The position numbers and the translations under genes were made by a program. The notes beneath the pieces were generated by a model. That model had not been told where the DNA came from, ran no database searches, and saw nothing but the letters and a program-made list of their open reading frames with translations. A stretch of 64,000 nucleotides of DNA from Halobacillus andaensis (lineage in GTDB: Bacteria; Bacillota; Bacilli; Bacillales; Halobacillaceae): NCBI RefSeq assembly GCF_014636475.1, contig NZ_BMEL01000003.1, positions 248,001 to 312,000 on the forward strand, given 5' to 3'. Positions 42,005 through 50,065 of the stretch are shown here, in pieces; position 1 is the stretch's first letter, and each line of letters begins with the position of its first letter.

Positions 42005-42397
42005 CTATGCCCTTCTTTCATTGATGCTATTAGCGATACACGTCTGCTCCTCATTTAAGAGCGCATACATACTATAGGCTTTCATCTGCATGCCCATACG
42101 CAGAAAATCATTTTCGCAATAAATAACCGTCCCTCTGGAAAAAATCTGAGTTTGAAATATATAGGATGCATTACGTAAATCTACGAGATTAACTTCAATA
42201 TCAATTAGATCCGCCAGTTGTTGAGCAATTAAGAACAGCTTGTAGGTAGAATGCTGTTGATCACTACAAAAGGCTACATCAATATCACTCTCGCCTCTTT
42301 CAGCCCCACTTTGATAAGAACCGAACATGACAATAAAAGAAGGTTCTAATTTTCTAGTTAAACAAGCTCTCATATATGGAATGACATTACCGTGCAA
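42005..42397 (-). CDS. MntA-type nucleotidyltransferase (antitoxin of a HepT pair)
   Basis: A 130-aa minimal nucleotidyltransferase with GSYQSGAERGESDID (residues 26-40), the GS-X10-DXD motif. In type VII toxin-antitoxin systems MntA adds AMP to the HepT Tyr. TTG 42397 is used, with AAGGGGTG close upstream. The predicted target Tyr is missing in the adjacent HepT-like protein, so this pair may be decayed or repurposed. Confidence 0.8.
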   Translation of the reverse strand: MHGNVIPYMRACLTRKLEPSFIVMFGSYQSGAERGESDIDVAFCSDQQHSTYKLFLIAQQLADLIDIEVNLVDLRNASYIFQTQIFSRGTVIYCENDFLRMGMQMKAYSMYALLNEEQTCIANSINERRA

Positions 42398-42745
42398 GCC
42401 ATCACCCCTTCTCCTTAATGCGGCTCAACAAGCCAACAAAAAGAGCTGACATCAAGCCAGCTCTTTCCGTTTCAACCTTACCGTTCTAACCTTCAAGTGT
42501 ATTCTTCATATCATACTAAAAGCTGCTGAATTAAAATCGTTTACCTTCAACTTAACTATCCTTTTCTTATACTAGGCAGTTCCTCATCTAGAATCTTCTT
42601 AAACGTCTTTTTTCTAGAATTAGTAAAATTCCTGTACTCTAGTCAAGGGTTGATAAAAATGTTCGGTTAATCTATAACTAGTATTTGTCACTTAAGGAAT
42701 CACTGTACCAAATACCCCAATTGCTGGATCACGCTTATCAATCAT
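42398..42745. other. gene-free stretch with a minus-strand terminator
   Basis: AAAGAGCTG and CAGCTCTTT (42434-42464) form a hairpin around ACATCAAGC. On the minus strand TTTTTG follows. The rest of the stretch is A/T-rich without gene, promoter or repeat that I can support. Confidence 0.5.
42434..42464 (-). terminator. rho-independent terminator
   Basis: On the minus strand AAAGAGCTG, GCTTGATGT and CAGCTCTTT are followed by TTG. It would stop transcripts from the acyltransferase gene before they reach mntA/hepT. Confidence 0.65.
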
Positions 42746-43813
42746 CTATTTTCTTCCAGTCCAATATGCCCCTTCATCCATATGAACAAACGGTATATCG
42801 GTATCGACTTTCCCTGTAATTTGCATTAAAGAAAAATCTTTGCCTGATAACCACTGCGAAAAATCGAATTCTACGGGGTCCTGATCCCCGCCAAGGGCAA
42901 ACCATGTTTTCATTTCATTCGGTAAATACCCTGACGTATGAATCGTACCAGCCCAATTGCTATACTGCTTCGAAAATACTCCTTGATCCGTGTCATTCAT
43001 TAGGCGAAATGCATCATACGCATCATTTATTCGATGACGTGCACTGTTGATCGCATCAAGCCTTTTCATAGAATCAACGAGATGGTTTCGATTTTCTTTT
43101 TTCAGAATTTCGAAATGGTTGGTACACACATTAGAAGTACGAACTTCAACTCCACGCGGAGAAGCTTCGACTACAAATGTTTGGCTGCTTCGGTCAAATA
43201 CAATGTAACTGAACGAATGACGATGAGGAATTTCTTTTAACATTTGCACCGCTTCTTCTACGTTAGCACATGACTCTAAAATCAAGCGCCCAATCATGCA
43301 GCAAATGAATCCATCGCCTGGCTTTTTCCGATGCATGAAGTTGTACCCAATGACGAGACCATGTTCATTCATCCCATCCATTCGTCCTGTGATTCGCTGA
43401 GATGGTCCTGCGATCGAATAGCCACCATCTGTCGGCTGAAAGAATACATACCTGCCTTCATAGGTTTTTGGCATATAGTCATAGTTTCGAATAAAATACC
43501 CGTCCCCTGTCATAATAGAACAGCCTGAACGTTTATAATCGATGCGATACCCGCCATACTCCATCATCACTCGTTCCATGGACCAGTCCAGTGCATCTCG
43601 TAAACCAAGAAGCTCGTCCCATAGCCAAGGAGCAAAGCGAGTGATTGCTCCTTTCACTTCTGTTTCTTCTACTATGAACCGAGGTCTACGCACCTTCCAT
43701 TGGCGCACACGATTTTTTACTGTTAACGAGTTCTTCAATAATTGGCCTTGCTTGTATCCAAAATCATAATGCGTGCCTCTAAACTGTAAAACATCACTAT
43801 GTATATGCTTCAT
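42746..43813 (-). CDS. C45-family autoproteolytic acyltransferase/hydrolase (Ntn fold)
   Basis: A 355-aa Ntn-hydrolase of the penicillin acyltransferase (C45) type. The nucleophile Cys lies in the self-cleavage context YKRSGCSIMTGDGYF, with RNYDYMP just after it. The later segment GRMDGMNEHGLVIGYNFM and FVVEASPRGVEVRTSNVCTN also fit. It would cut an amide bond of an acylated small molecule. ATG 43813 is chosen because AGAGGG lies 6 bases upstream. It is cytoplasmic and stands alone. Confidence 0.82.
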   Translation of the reverse strand: MKHIHSDVLQFRGTHYDFGYKQGQLLKNSLTVKNRVRQWKVRRPRFIVEETEVKGAITRFAPWLWDELLGLRDALDWSMERVMMEYGGYRIDYKRSGCSIMTGDGYFIRNYDYMPKTYEGRYVFFQPTDGGYSIAGPSQRITGRMDGMNEHGLVIGYNFMHRKKPGDGFICCMIGRLILESCANVEEAVQMLKEIPHRHSFSYIVFDRSSQTFVVEASPRGVEVRTSNVCTNHFEILKKENRNHLVDSMKRLDAINSARHRINDAYDAFRLMNDTDQGVFSKQYSNWAGTIHTSGYLPNEMKTWFALGGDQDPVEFDFSQWLSGKDFSLMQITGKVDTDIPFVHMDEGAYWTGRK

Positions 43814-43888
43814 GTTATACCCTCTTTTGCGACTAGTGTTCTTCATAGTGTAATCGACAATCACGAGTGGATAAAGTAATTAAACTTA

Positions 43889-43918
43889 AGAAAGGTGCCT
43901 CCATGAAGGCACCTTTCT
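43889..43918 (-). terminator. terminator of the tcyABC operon
   Basis: AGAAAGGTGCCT and AGGCACCTTTCT form a 12-bp stem around CCATGA. On the minus strand the T-run is weak (TTTCTT). It lies just after the tcyC stop. Confidence 0.7.
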
Positions 43919-43919
43919 A

Positions 43920-44657
43920 TTATTGATTAATTAAGCTCAAAAATTCTTTTGTTCTTTGCGCTTTCGGTTGTGAAAACAACTCATCTGGCTTTCCACGCTC
44001 CACAATTATTCCATTATCCATAAAAATGACTTCATCGGCCACATCTTTGGCGAATTTCATTTCGTGTGTGACAACAACCATGGTTCTGCCTTCTTCAGCC
44101 AGCTGCTTCATGACAAGCAGGACTTCTCCAACTAATTCAGGATCAAGAGCAGAGGTAGGTTCATCAAATAACATAACTTTTGGATCAATCGCCATAGCAC
44201 GTGCGATTCCAACTCTTTGCTGCTGGCCGCCAGATAGCTGATAAGGATACACGTCCAACTTCTCCGAGAGACCCACTTTTTCTAAAAGCTCCGCAGCTCT
44301 TTTTCTCGCTTTTGCTTTATTAACCCCTTGAACAGTCACAGGGCCTTCCATCACATTTTCTAATGCGGTAAAGTGAGGAAACAAATTGTACGTTTGAAAG
44401 ACCATTCCTGACTGTTTTCTAAAGGAAAGGATCTCTTTTTTATTCACTTTTTTTGAGAAATCCACAGTCTGTTGATCAATTGTAATTGAACCTTGTTCAG
44501 GCTGTTCGAGAATATTCAAGCATCTAAGCAGGGTAGTTTTACCGGAGCCGGAAGGTCCAATCACTACAACCACTTTCCCTTGCTTTACCTCTAAGTTGAT
44601 GTCTTTTAATACGACTAAATCACCAAATTGTTTACTTACTTGATTCATAGTAATCAT
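43920..44657 (-). CDS. tcyC: L-cystine ABC transporter, ATP-binding protein
   Basis: A 245-aa ABC ATPase that powers uptake. It has the Walker [10 protein letters not shown] (residues 33-41), signature LSGGQQQR, Walker [15 protein letters not shown], and H-loop VVTHEM. It is a polar amino-acid uptake family member. AAGGAG precedes the ATG. It is the last gene of tcyA-tcyB-tcyC; the assignment to cystine rests on the close match of the binding protein to B. subtilis TcyA. Confidence 0.88.
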   Translation of the reverse strand: MITMNQVSKQFGDLVVLKDINLEVKQGKVVVVIGPSGSGKTTLLRCLNILEQPEQGSITIDQQTVDFSKKVNKKEILSFRKQSGMVFQTYNLFPHFTALENVMEGPVTVQGVNKAKARKRAAELLEKVGLSEKLDVYPYQLSGGQQQRVGIARAMAIDPKVMLFDEPTSALDPELVGEVLLVMKQLAEEGRTMVVVTHEMKFAKDVADEVIFMDNGIIVERGKPDELFSQPKAQRTKEFLSLINQ

Positions 44658-44669
44658 GCTGCATACTCC

Positions 44670-45374
44670 TTACGTTTTCACATAACGATTCAATCGAATC
44701 TCTATACGTTCTTGTATTAATGATAACACTAAGCAAATGACCCAATAAATCGCTGCGGCTTCTACATAGACAAGTAAAGGGGTATATGTGGTAGCTACGA
44801 TCTCTTGAGCCTTTCTAAACATTTCACTAACCAATATCGTAGAAGCTAAAGAAGTTTCCTTTACCAAACCGATAAACGAATTAGAAAGAGGCGGAATAGA
44901 CACTCGAGTTGCCTGGGGTAGAATGACCCTTTTTAAAGATTGAAAATAAGACATTCCTATGGAGGATGATGCTTCCCACTGCCCTTTTTCAATCGATAAA
45001 ATAGATGCTCGAATAATTTCTGAAGCATAGGCACCGGTATTTAATGAGAAAGCAATGACCGCACCTGTAAACGGCTCAAATTTAAGAGCTTCTATTCCGA
45101 GATTCCCTAATCCAAAAAACACAATAAATAATTGTACGAGCAGAGGGGTGCCCCTAATAATAGAGACATACACTCTAGCTATGCCAGACAGTATTTTTAT
45201 CCCTGAAATCCTGAATACCGCTGTTACTACAGCAATCACGATTCCAATAAAGAATGAGATTAACGTCAGCGGAATGGTATAGGACAAGACTCCTTTCAAT
45301 AGAGGAAGAAAGGAGTCTTGTAAAATTTCTATATTCTGTGCACTAAAAAAACTATTCAACAGATACATCTTCAT
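44670..45374 (-). CDS. tcyB: L-cystine ABC transporter, permease
   Basis: A 234-aa permease of the His/Glu/Gln/Arg uptake family, with about five helices and the EAA-type loop EASSSIGMSYFQSLKRVILP. The start overlaps the tcyA end; ATG 45374 or ATG 45368 are both possible, and translation is probably coupled. It forms the membrane channel for the TcyA-bound substrate. Confidence 0.88.
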   Translation of the reverse strand: MKMYLLNSFFSAQNIEILQDSFLPLLKGVLSYTIPLTLISFFIGIVIAVVTAVFRISGIKILSGIARVYVSIIRGTPLLVQLFIVFFGLGNLGIEALKFEPFTGAVIAFSLNTGAYASEIIRASILSIEKGQWEASSSIGMSYFQSLKRVILPQATRVSIPPLSNSFIGLVKETSLASTILVSEMFRKAQEIVATTYTPLLVYVEAAAIYWVICLVLSLIQERIEIRLNRYVKT

Positions 45375-46164
45375 CAAACCACTCTTTAGAAATCTCTTCT
45401 AATGTACCGTCTTCTTTCATCTCACCTAAAGCTCCATTAACCGCTTCAACAAGCTCAGGATTGTCTTGGCGGAACATCATTGCTGTTTCAGATGCATTGT
45501 CTTCTTGGTCGACAATTTCTACTTGGGCATTGTCTCCAGTTTGATTTAGATAGTCCAATACAGATAACCGATCATTAACGGTCGCATCTACACGATCATT
45601 TCTTAGCAATTCTATTGCAGGGTTAAATCCTTCTACACTTTCAATTTCAGCTCCATATTCTTTGGCAATTTCTGCGTAATTACTTGTCAGTGATTGAGCT
45701 GATAAAGCTCCTTCTAGGTCTTCAAAGCTTTGGATGTTTTCATTATCTTTCTTAGCCACAAGCACAGCTGCAGTGAAAGTATAAGGTTCAGAGAAACTAT
45801 ACTTTTCTTCGCGATCAGGTTTAATCCCTACCTGATTCGCAATCATATCAAATCGTTCACTATTTAGTCCCGCAAACATCGAATCCCATTTTGTTTCTTC
45901 GAATTCAATTTCCAGTCCTAAACGTTCCCCAATTTCTTTAGCTACTTCTACGTCATAGCCTGTCAATTCATCGTTTTCATCATGAAACGTATACGGGGCA
46001 TAAGTCCCTTCAGTCCCAACCGTAAGTACACCTTCTTCTTGGATTTGATCATACAGACTTTGATCTTCATTGGAAGTATCCTCGCCTTCGGATTCATTAG
46101 ACCCGCACGCTGAAAGAACAAGTAAAAATAAAGACAAAACAACCAATAAACCAAATTTTTTCAT
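45352..46164 (-). CDS. tcyA: L-cystine-binding lipoprotein of the tcyABC transporter
   Basis: A 270-aa extracytoplasmic solute-binding protein. The signal peptide ends in the lipobox LSACGSN, so it is lipid-anchored. The mature part shows GVLTVGTEGTYAPYTFHDEN, ELTGYDVEVAKEIGERLGL, and DSMFAGLNSERFDMIANQVG, segments that closely match B. subtilis TcyA. It would capture L-cystine outside the cell. It heads the operon, behind a sigma-A promoter at 46224-46252. Cystine uptake would supply thiols and fits the other redox genes in the window. Confidence 0.88.
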   Translation of the reverse strand: MKKFGLLVVLSLFLLVLSACGSNESEGEDTSNEDQSLYDQIQEEGVLTVGTEGTYAPYTFHDENDELTGYDVEVAKEIGERLGLEIEFEETKWDSMFAGLNSERFDMIANQVGIKPDREEKYSFSEPYTFTAAVLVAKKDNENIQSFEDLEGALSAQSLTSNYAEIAKEYGAEIESVEGFNPAIELLRNDRVDATVNDRLSVLDYLNQTGDNAQVEIVDQEDNASETAMMFRQDNPELVEAVNGALGEMKEDGTLEEISKEWFDEDVSVE

Positions 46165-46223
46165 TTAAAAATCTCCTTCCTTATCTAAAACCAACCATTT
46201 TTATCGGGATAGTAGTCTTATAG

Positions 46224-46252
46224 AGCATACAAGGTCTTCGCTATGACGTCAA
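46224..46252 (-). promoter_or_regulatory. sigma-A promoter of tcyABC
   Basis: On the minus strand TTGACG (46247-46252), 17 bp and TATGCT (46224-46229). The leader to tcyA is about 55 nt. No S-box or T-box is visible in the gap. Confidence 0.6.
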
Positions 46253-46442
46253 CACCTTTGTAAAAAGTTGTTTGAAACGTTTGCGTTGATCGTTGCAAAA
46301 CAGGCTACCACGGTTCCACTTTTGTGTGGAGAAAGGCTCGGTAAAACGATTCCATTACAGGCAACGGCCCCGATCAAACACTAAAATTTAACAAAACCTA
46401 CTATTAAATGAGAGGTTAGCGCTTTAAATTCCTCAGAACAAA

Positions 46443-46553
46443 AGCGCAAGCGCCCTGGTAGACACGAAACGCATAAGCAAAACGGCAGGAGGAAGGTGAC
46501 TTTCCCTTCCGCAGGGCGTATTGCTTATGACGCGAGTGTCTGGGCGCTGGAGC
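46443..46553. repeat. long-hairpin interspersed repeat element D
   Basis: AGCGCCCTGGTAGACAC (46449-46465) faces GTGTCTGGGCGCT (46536-46548). Inside, CGCATAAGCAA faces TTGCTTATGACG, and GGAAGG faces CCTTCC. Together they form one long, nearly continuous hairpin of about 110 nt. The pattern GCGCAAGCGCC with GGGCGCTGGAG at the ends is a common Bacillaceae intergenic repeat. There is no coding sequence. Confidence 0.7.
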
Positions 46554-46615
46554 TGGATGTCGCTCTTTTAAACATATATATCCACAGCTTGGAATTTTAT
46601 AATTTCCTAGACATT

Positions 46616-46645
46616 AAAAAAACTGACCTTTATAAAAAGGTCAGT
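46616..46645 (-). terminator. terminator of the glutamate dehydrogenase gene
   Basis: On the minus strand CTGACCTT and AAGGTCAG form the stem, followed by seven T residues. Confidence 0.8.
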
Positions 46646-46652
46646 GCAAACT

Positions 46653-48029
46653 TTAATATAGCTTACCTTGCCTGAACAGAACAGTTGATAATTTCATGAC
46701 GGAATGGATATAACAGTTTTGTCGTAAAGGAAAAGGATCACCAAAGAATTGAGGGAGAATGGTATCCATGGTACTTTGCATTTTATTATAAAGCAGCTCA
46801 TAGATTTCTTCTTCTTTGTAAAACTGCGTTTCTCTCCCTTGAATCCATTCTAAATAAGAAACAATTACCCCTCCAGCGTTCGCGAGAATATCTGGAACGA
46901 TTAACACTCCCTTGTCACTAAGATACTCATCTGCTTCTTCCGTAATCGGAGCATTCGCTCCTTCTACTATGATCTCTGCTTTAATATTTTCCATGTTATC
47001 TTTATAAATTTGATTTTCCAGAGCTGCCATAATTAAGATGTCTACGTCAATTTCCAATAGGTCGTCGCGTTCTTTAACTACAGCTTTTATTCCGTTTTCC
47101 GAAAGGTCTTTTTCTGTTTGGGGTAAATCCCCTTCGTGCTCTTCTGTATATCTTATTAACGCTGGAATATCTAGTCCATCTGAATTATAGAGCATCACAT
47201 TTGCATCACTAACAGCTACTACATTGTTTTGCAGATCATTGCATTTAAAGGCTTCTTTAGCCGCTACAGATCCTAAGTTACCAAAACCTTGAACAGCGAT
47301 CTTTAACTTTTTGTCTACATTACGTAATGCCGTCATTGCAAAACGATTCTCCTGTTCACTCAGCCATCTTTCATTATCCTTTACGAAATTGTGCATTAAG
47401 TATTTAAAGGTGAAATATACACCTTTACCAGTAGCTTCTTTCCGCCCTAACGATCCCCCATTAATAATGCTCTTGCCGGTAAAACTGCCACGGTAAGGTT
47501 CACCAGGATGAATGTTTTTGTACTCAGCCATCATCCAGTCCATTTCCCGCTCTCCTGTTCCTGCATCAGGAGCAGGAATATCTTTATCCGGCCCAAGAAT
47601 GTCATTGAAATATTGTACATATTTTTTGCAGATCAAGTTTAATTCCTTCACACTATACTCTCGAGGGTTTATAATAACACCGCCCTTGCCACCGCCAAAC
47701 GGAAGCTCGTGAAGGGCATTTTTTAACGTCATCAGTCGTGCTAAATTCGATACTTCATCCTCATTGACCGATTCGTGAAAACGGATCCCGCCTTTATACG
47801 GCCCTAATGTATCATTATGCTGCACACGAAAAGATGGGATTCTAACAATGGTCCCATTTTCAAGAGCCACCCTTAAAAAGGATTTATGTATATGGTTTGG
47901 TGTTGATAAAATAGCAACTAGAGATTTGAACGCCTGATCTCTCGTTTGTGCTTGTAGATCTGGCAAAAAGCTTTCATCTTCTAAAAGCGCCGTTAATGAT
48001 TGCTCGATTACGTTATTATTTCCACTCAT
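46653..48029 (-). CDS. glutamate dehydrogenase (Glu/Leu/Phe/Val dehydrogenase family)
   Basis: A 458-aa enzyme interconverting glutamate and 2-oxoglutarate plus ammonia. It has the substrate-binding LPFGGGKGGVIINPREYS, the active segment APDAGTGEREMDWMMAEY, and the Rossmann KIAVQGFGNLGSVAAKEAF. It is about 30 residues longer than B. subtilis RocG/GudB, mostly at the C-terminus. It is monocistronic and divergent from the NDH-2-like gene. A cre-like palindrome lies in the gap between them, which fits catabolite control of a catabolic dehydrogenase. Confidence 0.9.
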   Translation of the reverse strand: MSGNNNVIEQSLTALLEDESFLPDLQAQTRDQAFKSLVAILSTPNHIHKSFLRVALENGTIVRIPSFRVQHNDTLGPYKGGIRFHESVNEDEVSNLARLMTLKNALHELPFGGGKGGVIINPREYSVKELNLICKKYVQYFNDILGPDKDIPAPDAGTGEREMDWMMAEYKNIHPGEPYRGSFTGKSIINGGSLGRKEATGKGVYFTFKYLMHNFVKDNERWLSEQENRFAMTALRNVDKKLKIAVQGFGNLGSVAAKEAFKCNDLQNNVVAVSDANVMLYNSDGLDIPALIRYTEEHEGDLPQTEKDLSENGIKAVVKERDDLLEIDVDILIMAALENQIYKDNMENIKAEIIVEGANAPITEEADEYLSDKGVLIVPDILANAGGVIVSYLEWIQGRETQFYKEEEIYELLYNKMQSTMDTILPQFFGDPFPLRQNCYIHSVMKLSTVLFRQGKLY

Positions 48030-48216
48030 TACATACCCTCCATCTGTCTTGTGTCTAAATAACTATATAGTAGTTAAGTACCCTCCTTTAAAGGATTAAA
48101 ACTTGATCCTATACATCTAATCATGATGGTATATAGTATGAAAAAAATCGAATAATCGTATACTTTTTCTAGTCTTATGACCTGTTTTTTGGTAGGCTAT
48201 TAGTGGAAAGTAAACC

Positions 48217-48228
48217 GAAAGCGTTTTC
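48217..48228. promoter_or_regulatory. possible cre (CcpA) site
   Basis: GAAAGCGTTTTC is a perfect 12-bp palindrome that matches the core of the catabolite-responsive element but lacks the outer TG/CA. It lies between the divergent glutamate dehydrogenase and flavoprotein genes. Confidence 0.35.
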
Positions 48229-48290
48229 CGATGGATAAACGGCCTGAAAGTTTCACACTCTAACTAAAGCAACATAAGGTGGTGTCACGA

Positions 48291-49352
48291 TTGAAACGAT
48301 TAGTCATACTTGGTGGCGGATACGGTGGTCTTAAAGCCTTACTGACTTTAATTGATCAAGGTATGCCAAAAGACGTACATATTACCGTTATTGACCGCAA
48401 CCCCTATCACTCATTGAAAACTGAATTCTATACGATTGCGGCTGGAACGGAAGCAGATAAAAATGTGAGAATGGAATTCCCAAAGCACGAGCAAGTTCAT
48501 TATGTCTATACGGAAATCAATAAAATTGACATAGAAGATGAACAAATTTTAATTAAAGACTTCAAAGAAGCGATCCCTTATGATTATTTAATCATCGGGC
48601 TTGGCTGTGAAGATAACTACCACGGCATTGAAGGTGCGAAAGAGTTTACTGAAAGTGTGCAGACCTTCGAAAAGGCAAGAAGCGCTGGATTTTCTGTAGG
48701 GAACTTAAAGGCTTATGGAAAAGTGACCGTAGTAGGAGCGGGGTTAAGCGGGATTGAAGTAGCCTCTGAAATTAGGGAAAGCCGCCCTGATTTAAACATT
48801 CGATTATTAGATCGCGGGGAAACGGTATTACGTGCCTTCGATAAAAAAATACAAGACTACGTTGAAGAGTGGTTCGCAAGTAACGATGTGGAAGTACTAC
48901 ACAAGGCGAGTGTAGATTACGTAGAAAAAGATGGGGTTTGTAACAACGGCATCTGCTACCTAAATGATGTCACCATCTGGACAGCTGGTGTGCGGCCAAA
49001 CTATTTAGTACGTGAACTCCCTTTTGAAAAGGACGAGCAGGATAAAGTCATCATTAATGATTTCTATCAAGTGCCCGAACGACAAAATGTATATGTTGTG
49101 GGAGACTGCGCTTCATCAACGTTTTCTCCAAGTGCTCAACTAGCCGGTCAGCAAGGCGAGCAAATTGGAGAAATTTTGGCTGATCTGCTCAATGATAAAG
49201 AGCCTAGCAAGCCTAAAGAAATTAAGCTAAAAGGAACGTTAGGATCATTAGGTAAATCAGATGGTTTCGGTAATATGATGCAGCAGCCCGTTACAGGACG
49301 ACTGCCTCGTTTAGCTAAATCCGGTGTCCTTTGGTTAAATAAACGACATTAA
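48291..49352 (+). CDS. NDH-2-like NAD(P)/FAD-dependent oxidoreductase (YutJ/YumB type)
   Basis: A 353-aa two-dinucleotide-binding flavoprotein. It has GGGYGGLKALL for FAD at the N-terminus, VVGAGLSGIEVASEI for NAD(P)H (near residue 150), and VYVVGDCAS near the C-terminus for the FAD pyrophosphate. TTG 48291 is chosen because AGGTGG lies 8 bases upstream; GTG 48279 has no site. Its likely role is a type II NADH dehydrogenase or ferredoxin/thiol reductase relative; which one cannot be told. It is divergent from glutamate dehydrogenase. Confidence 0.85.
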   Translation: MKRLVILGGGYGGLKALLTLIDQGMPKDVHITVIDRNPYHSLKTEFYTIAAGTEADKNVRMEFPKHEQVHYVYTEINKIDIEDEQILIKDFKEAIPYDYLIIGLGCEDNYHGIEGAKEFTESVQTFEKARSAGFSVGNLKAYGKVTVVGAGLSGIEVASEIRESRPDLNIRLLDRGETVLRAFDKKIQDYVEEWFASNDVEVLHKASVDYVEKDGVCNNGICYLNDVTIWTAGVRPNYLVRELPFEKDEQDKVIINDFYQVPERQNVYVVGDCASSTFSPSAQLAGQQGEQIGEILADLLNDKEPSKPKEIKLKGTLGSLGKSDGFGNMMQQPVTGRLPRLAKSGVLWLNKRH

Positions 49353-49390
49353 AACTCTTCCACTCTGTTAACAGAGTGGAAGAGTTTTTA
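49351..49390. terminator. bidirectional terminator between flavoprotein and response regulator genes
   Basis: AAAACTCTTCCACTCTGTT and AACAGAGTGGAAGAGTTTT are a 19-bp perfect inverted repeat with no loop bases between them, followed by T runs both ways. Confidence 0.85.
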
Positions 49391-50065
49391 AATTTTCCCG
49401 ACTTCCCATTTGTAGCCTACTCCCCAAATGGTTTTTAAGTAATCATCAACCGGAAAGCCATAAACCCTTATTTTGTCACGAATGTTCCTGACATGAGAAT
49501 CAATCGTACGGCTTTCTGTATACGAGTCCACTCCCCAAATTAGTTCGATTAAATGCTCTCTCTCAAACACTCTTCCGGGGTGTTTCATCAGTAATCCTAT
49601 TAATTGAAATTCCTTAGGTGTCAGACTAATTTCTTTGTCATTATAAAGCAGCTGATGCTTTTCTTCCCTCCACTCGAGACCCCCGTTTTTAATATTCAAA
49701 CCATTTTCTTGACGGCGGATGAGCACATTAATTCTCGCTAATAAAATGTCTTCGTCAAAAGGCTTCGTAATATAATCATCTGCACCTAAACGAAAGCCTT
49801 GTAAAATATCCTGCTTTTGATCACGGGCCGTAACCATAATAATCGGTGTATCTGTTCTTTTCCTAATGTGCTTACACGTCTCAAAGCCATTCATATCCTT
49901 CATCATAATATCTAATAAAATGATGTGGTACGCTTGCTTATCCAATTGCTCTAGTGCTTCTTTACCACTTCGTACAGCCTCACACTCGTAACCGTGAGGC
50001 TCTAAGTATAATTTCAGAAGGTCAAGCATCCTTTGTTCATCATCCACTAATAATATCCGTTTCAC
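49388..50065 (-). CDS. OmpR/PhoB-family response regulator
   Basis: A 225-aa regulator with ILLVDDEQRM, phospho-acceptor Asp in IILLDIMMKDMNG, Lys in DYITKPFDE, and a winged-helix domain with RTIDSHVRNIRDKIR. GTG 50065 is chosen because AAAGGAGGAG sits upstream, and it overlaps the kinase stop by GTGA, so the two are coupled. It is the last gene of the lipoprotein-kinase-regulator operon, distinct from the regulator at 37685-38368. Confidence 0.9.
   Translation of the reverse strand: MKRILLVDDEQRMLDLLKLYLEPHGYECEAVRSGKEALEQLDKQAYHIILLDIMMKDMNGFETCKHIRKRTDTPIIMVTARDQKQDILQGFRLGADDYITKPFDEDILLARINVLIRRQENGLNIKNGGLEWREEKHQLLYNDKEISLTPKEFQLIGLLMKHPGRVFEREHLIELIWGVDSYTESRTIDSHVRNIRDKIRVYGFPVDDYLKTIWGVGYKWEVGKI

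Noticed and set aside
46300-46345. A T-box or S-box in front of tcyA, suggested by GGAACCGTGGTAGCC-like words on the minus strand.
   Set aside because: The core TGGTACCGCG or GGCAACC patterns are not met, no terminator follows, and the stretch lies upstream of the mapped -35 box.
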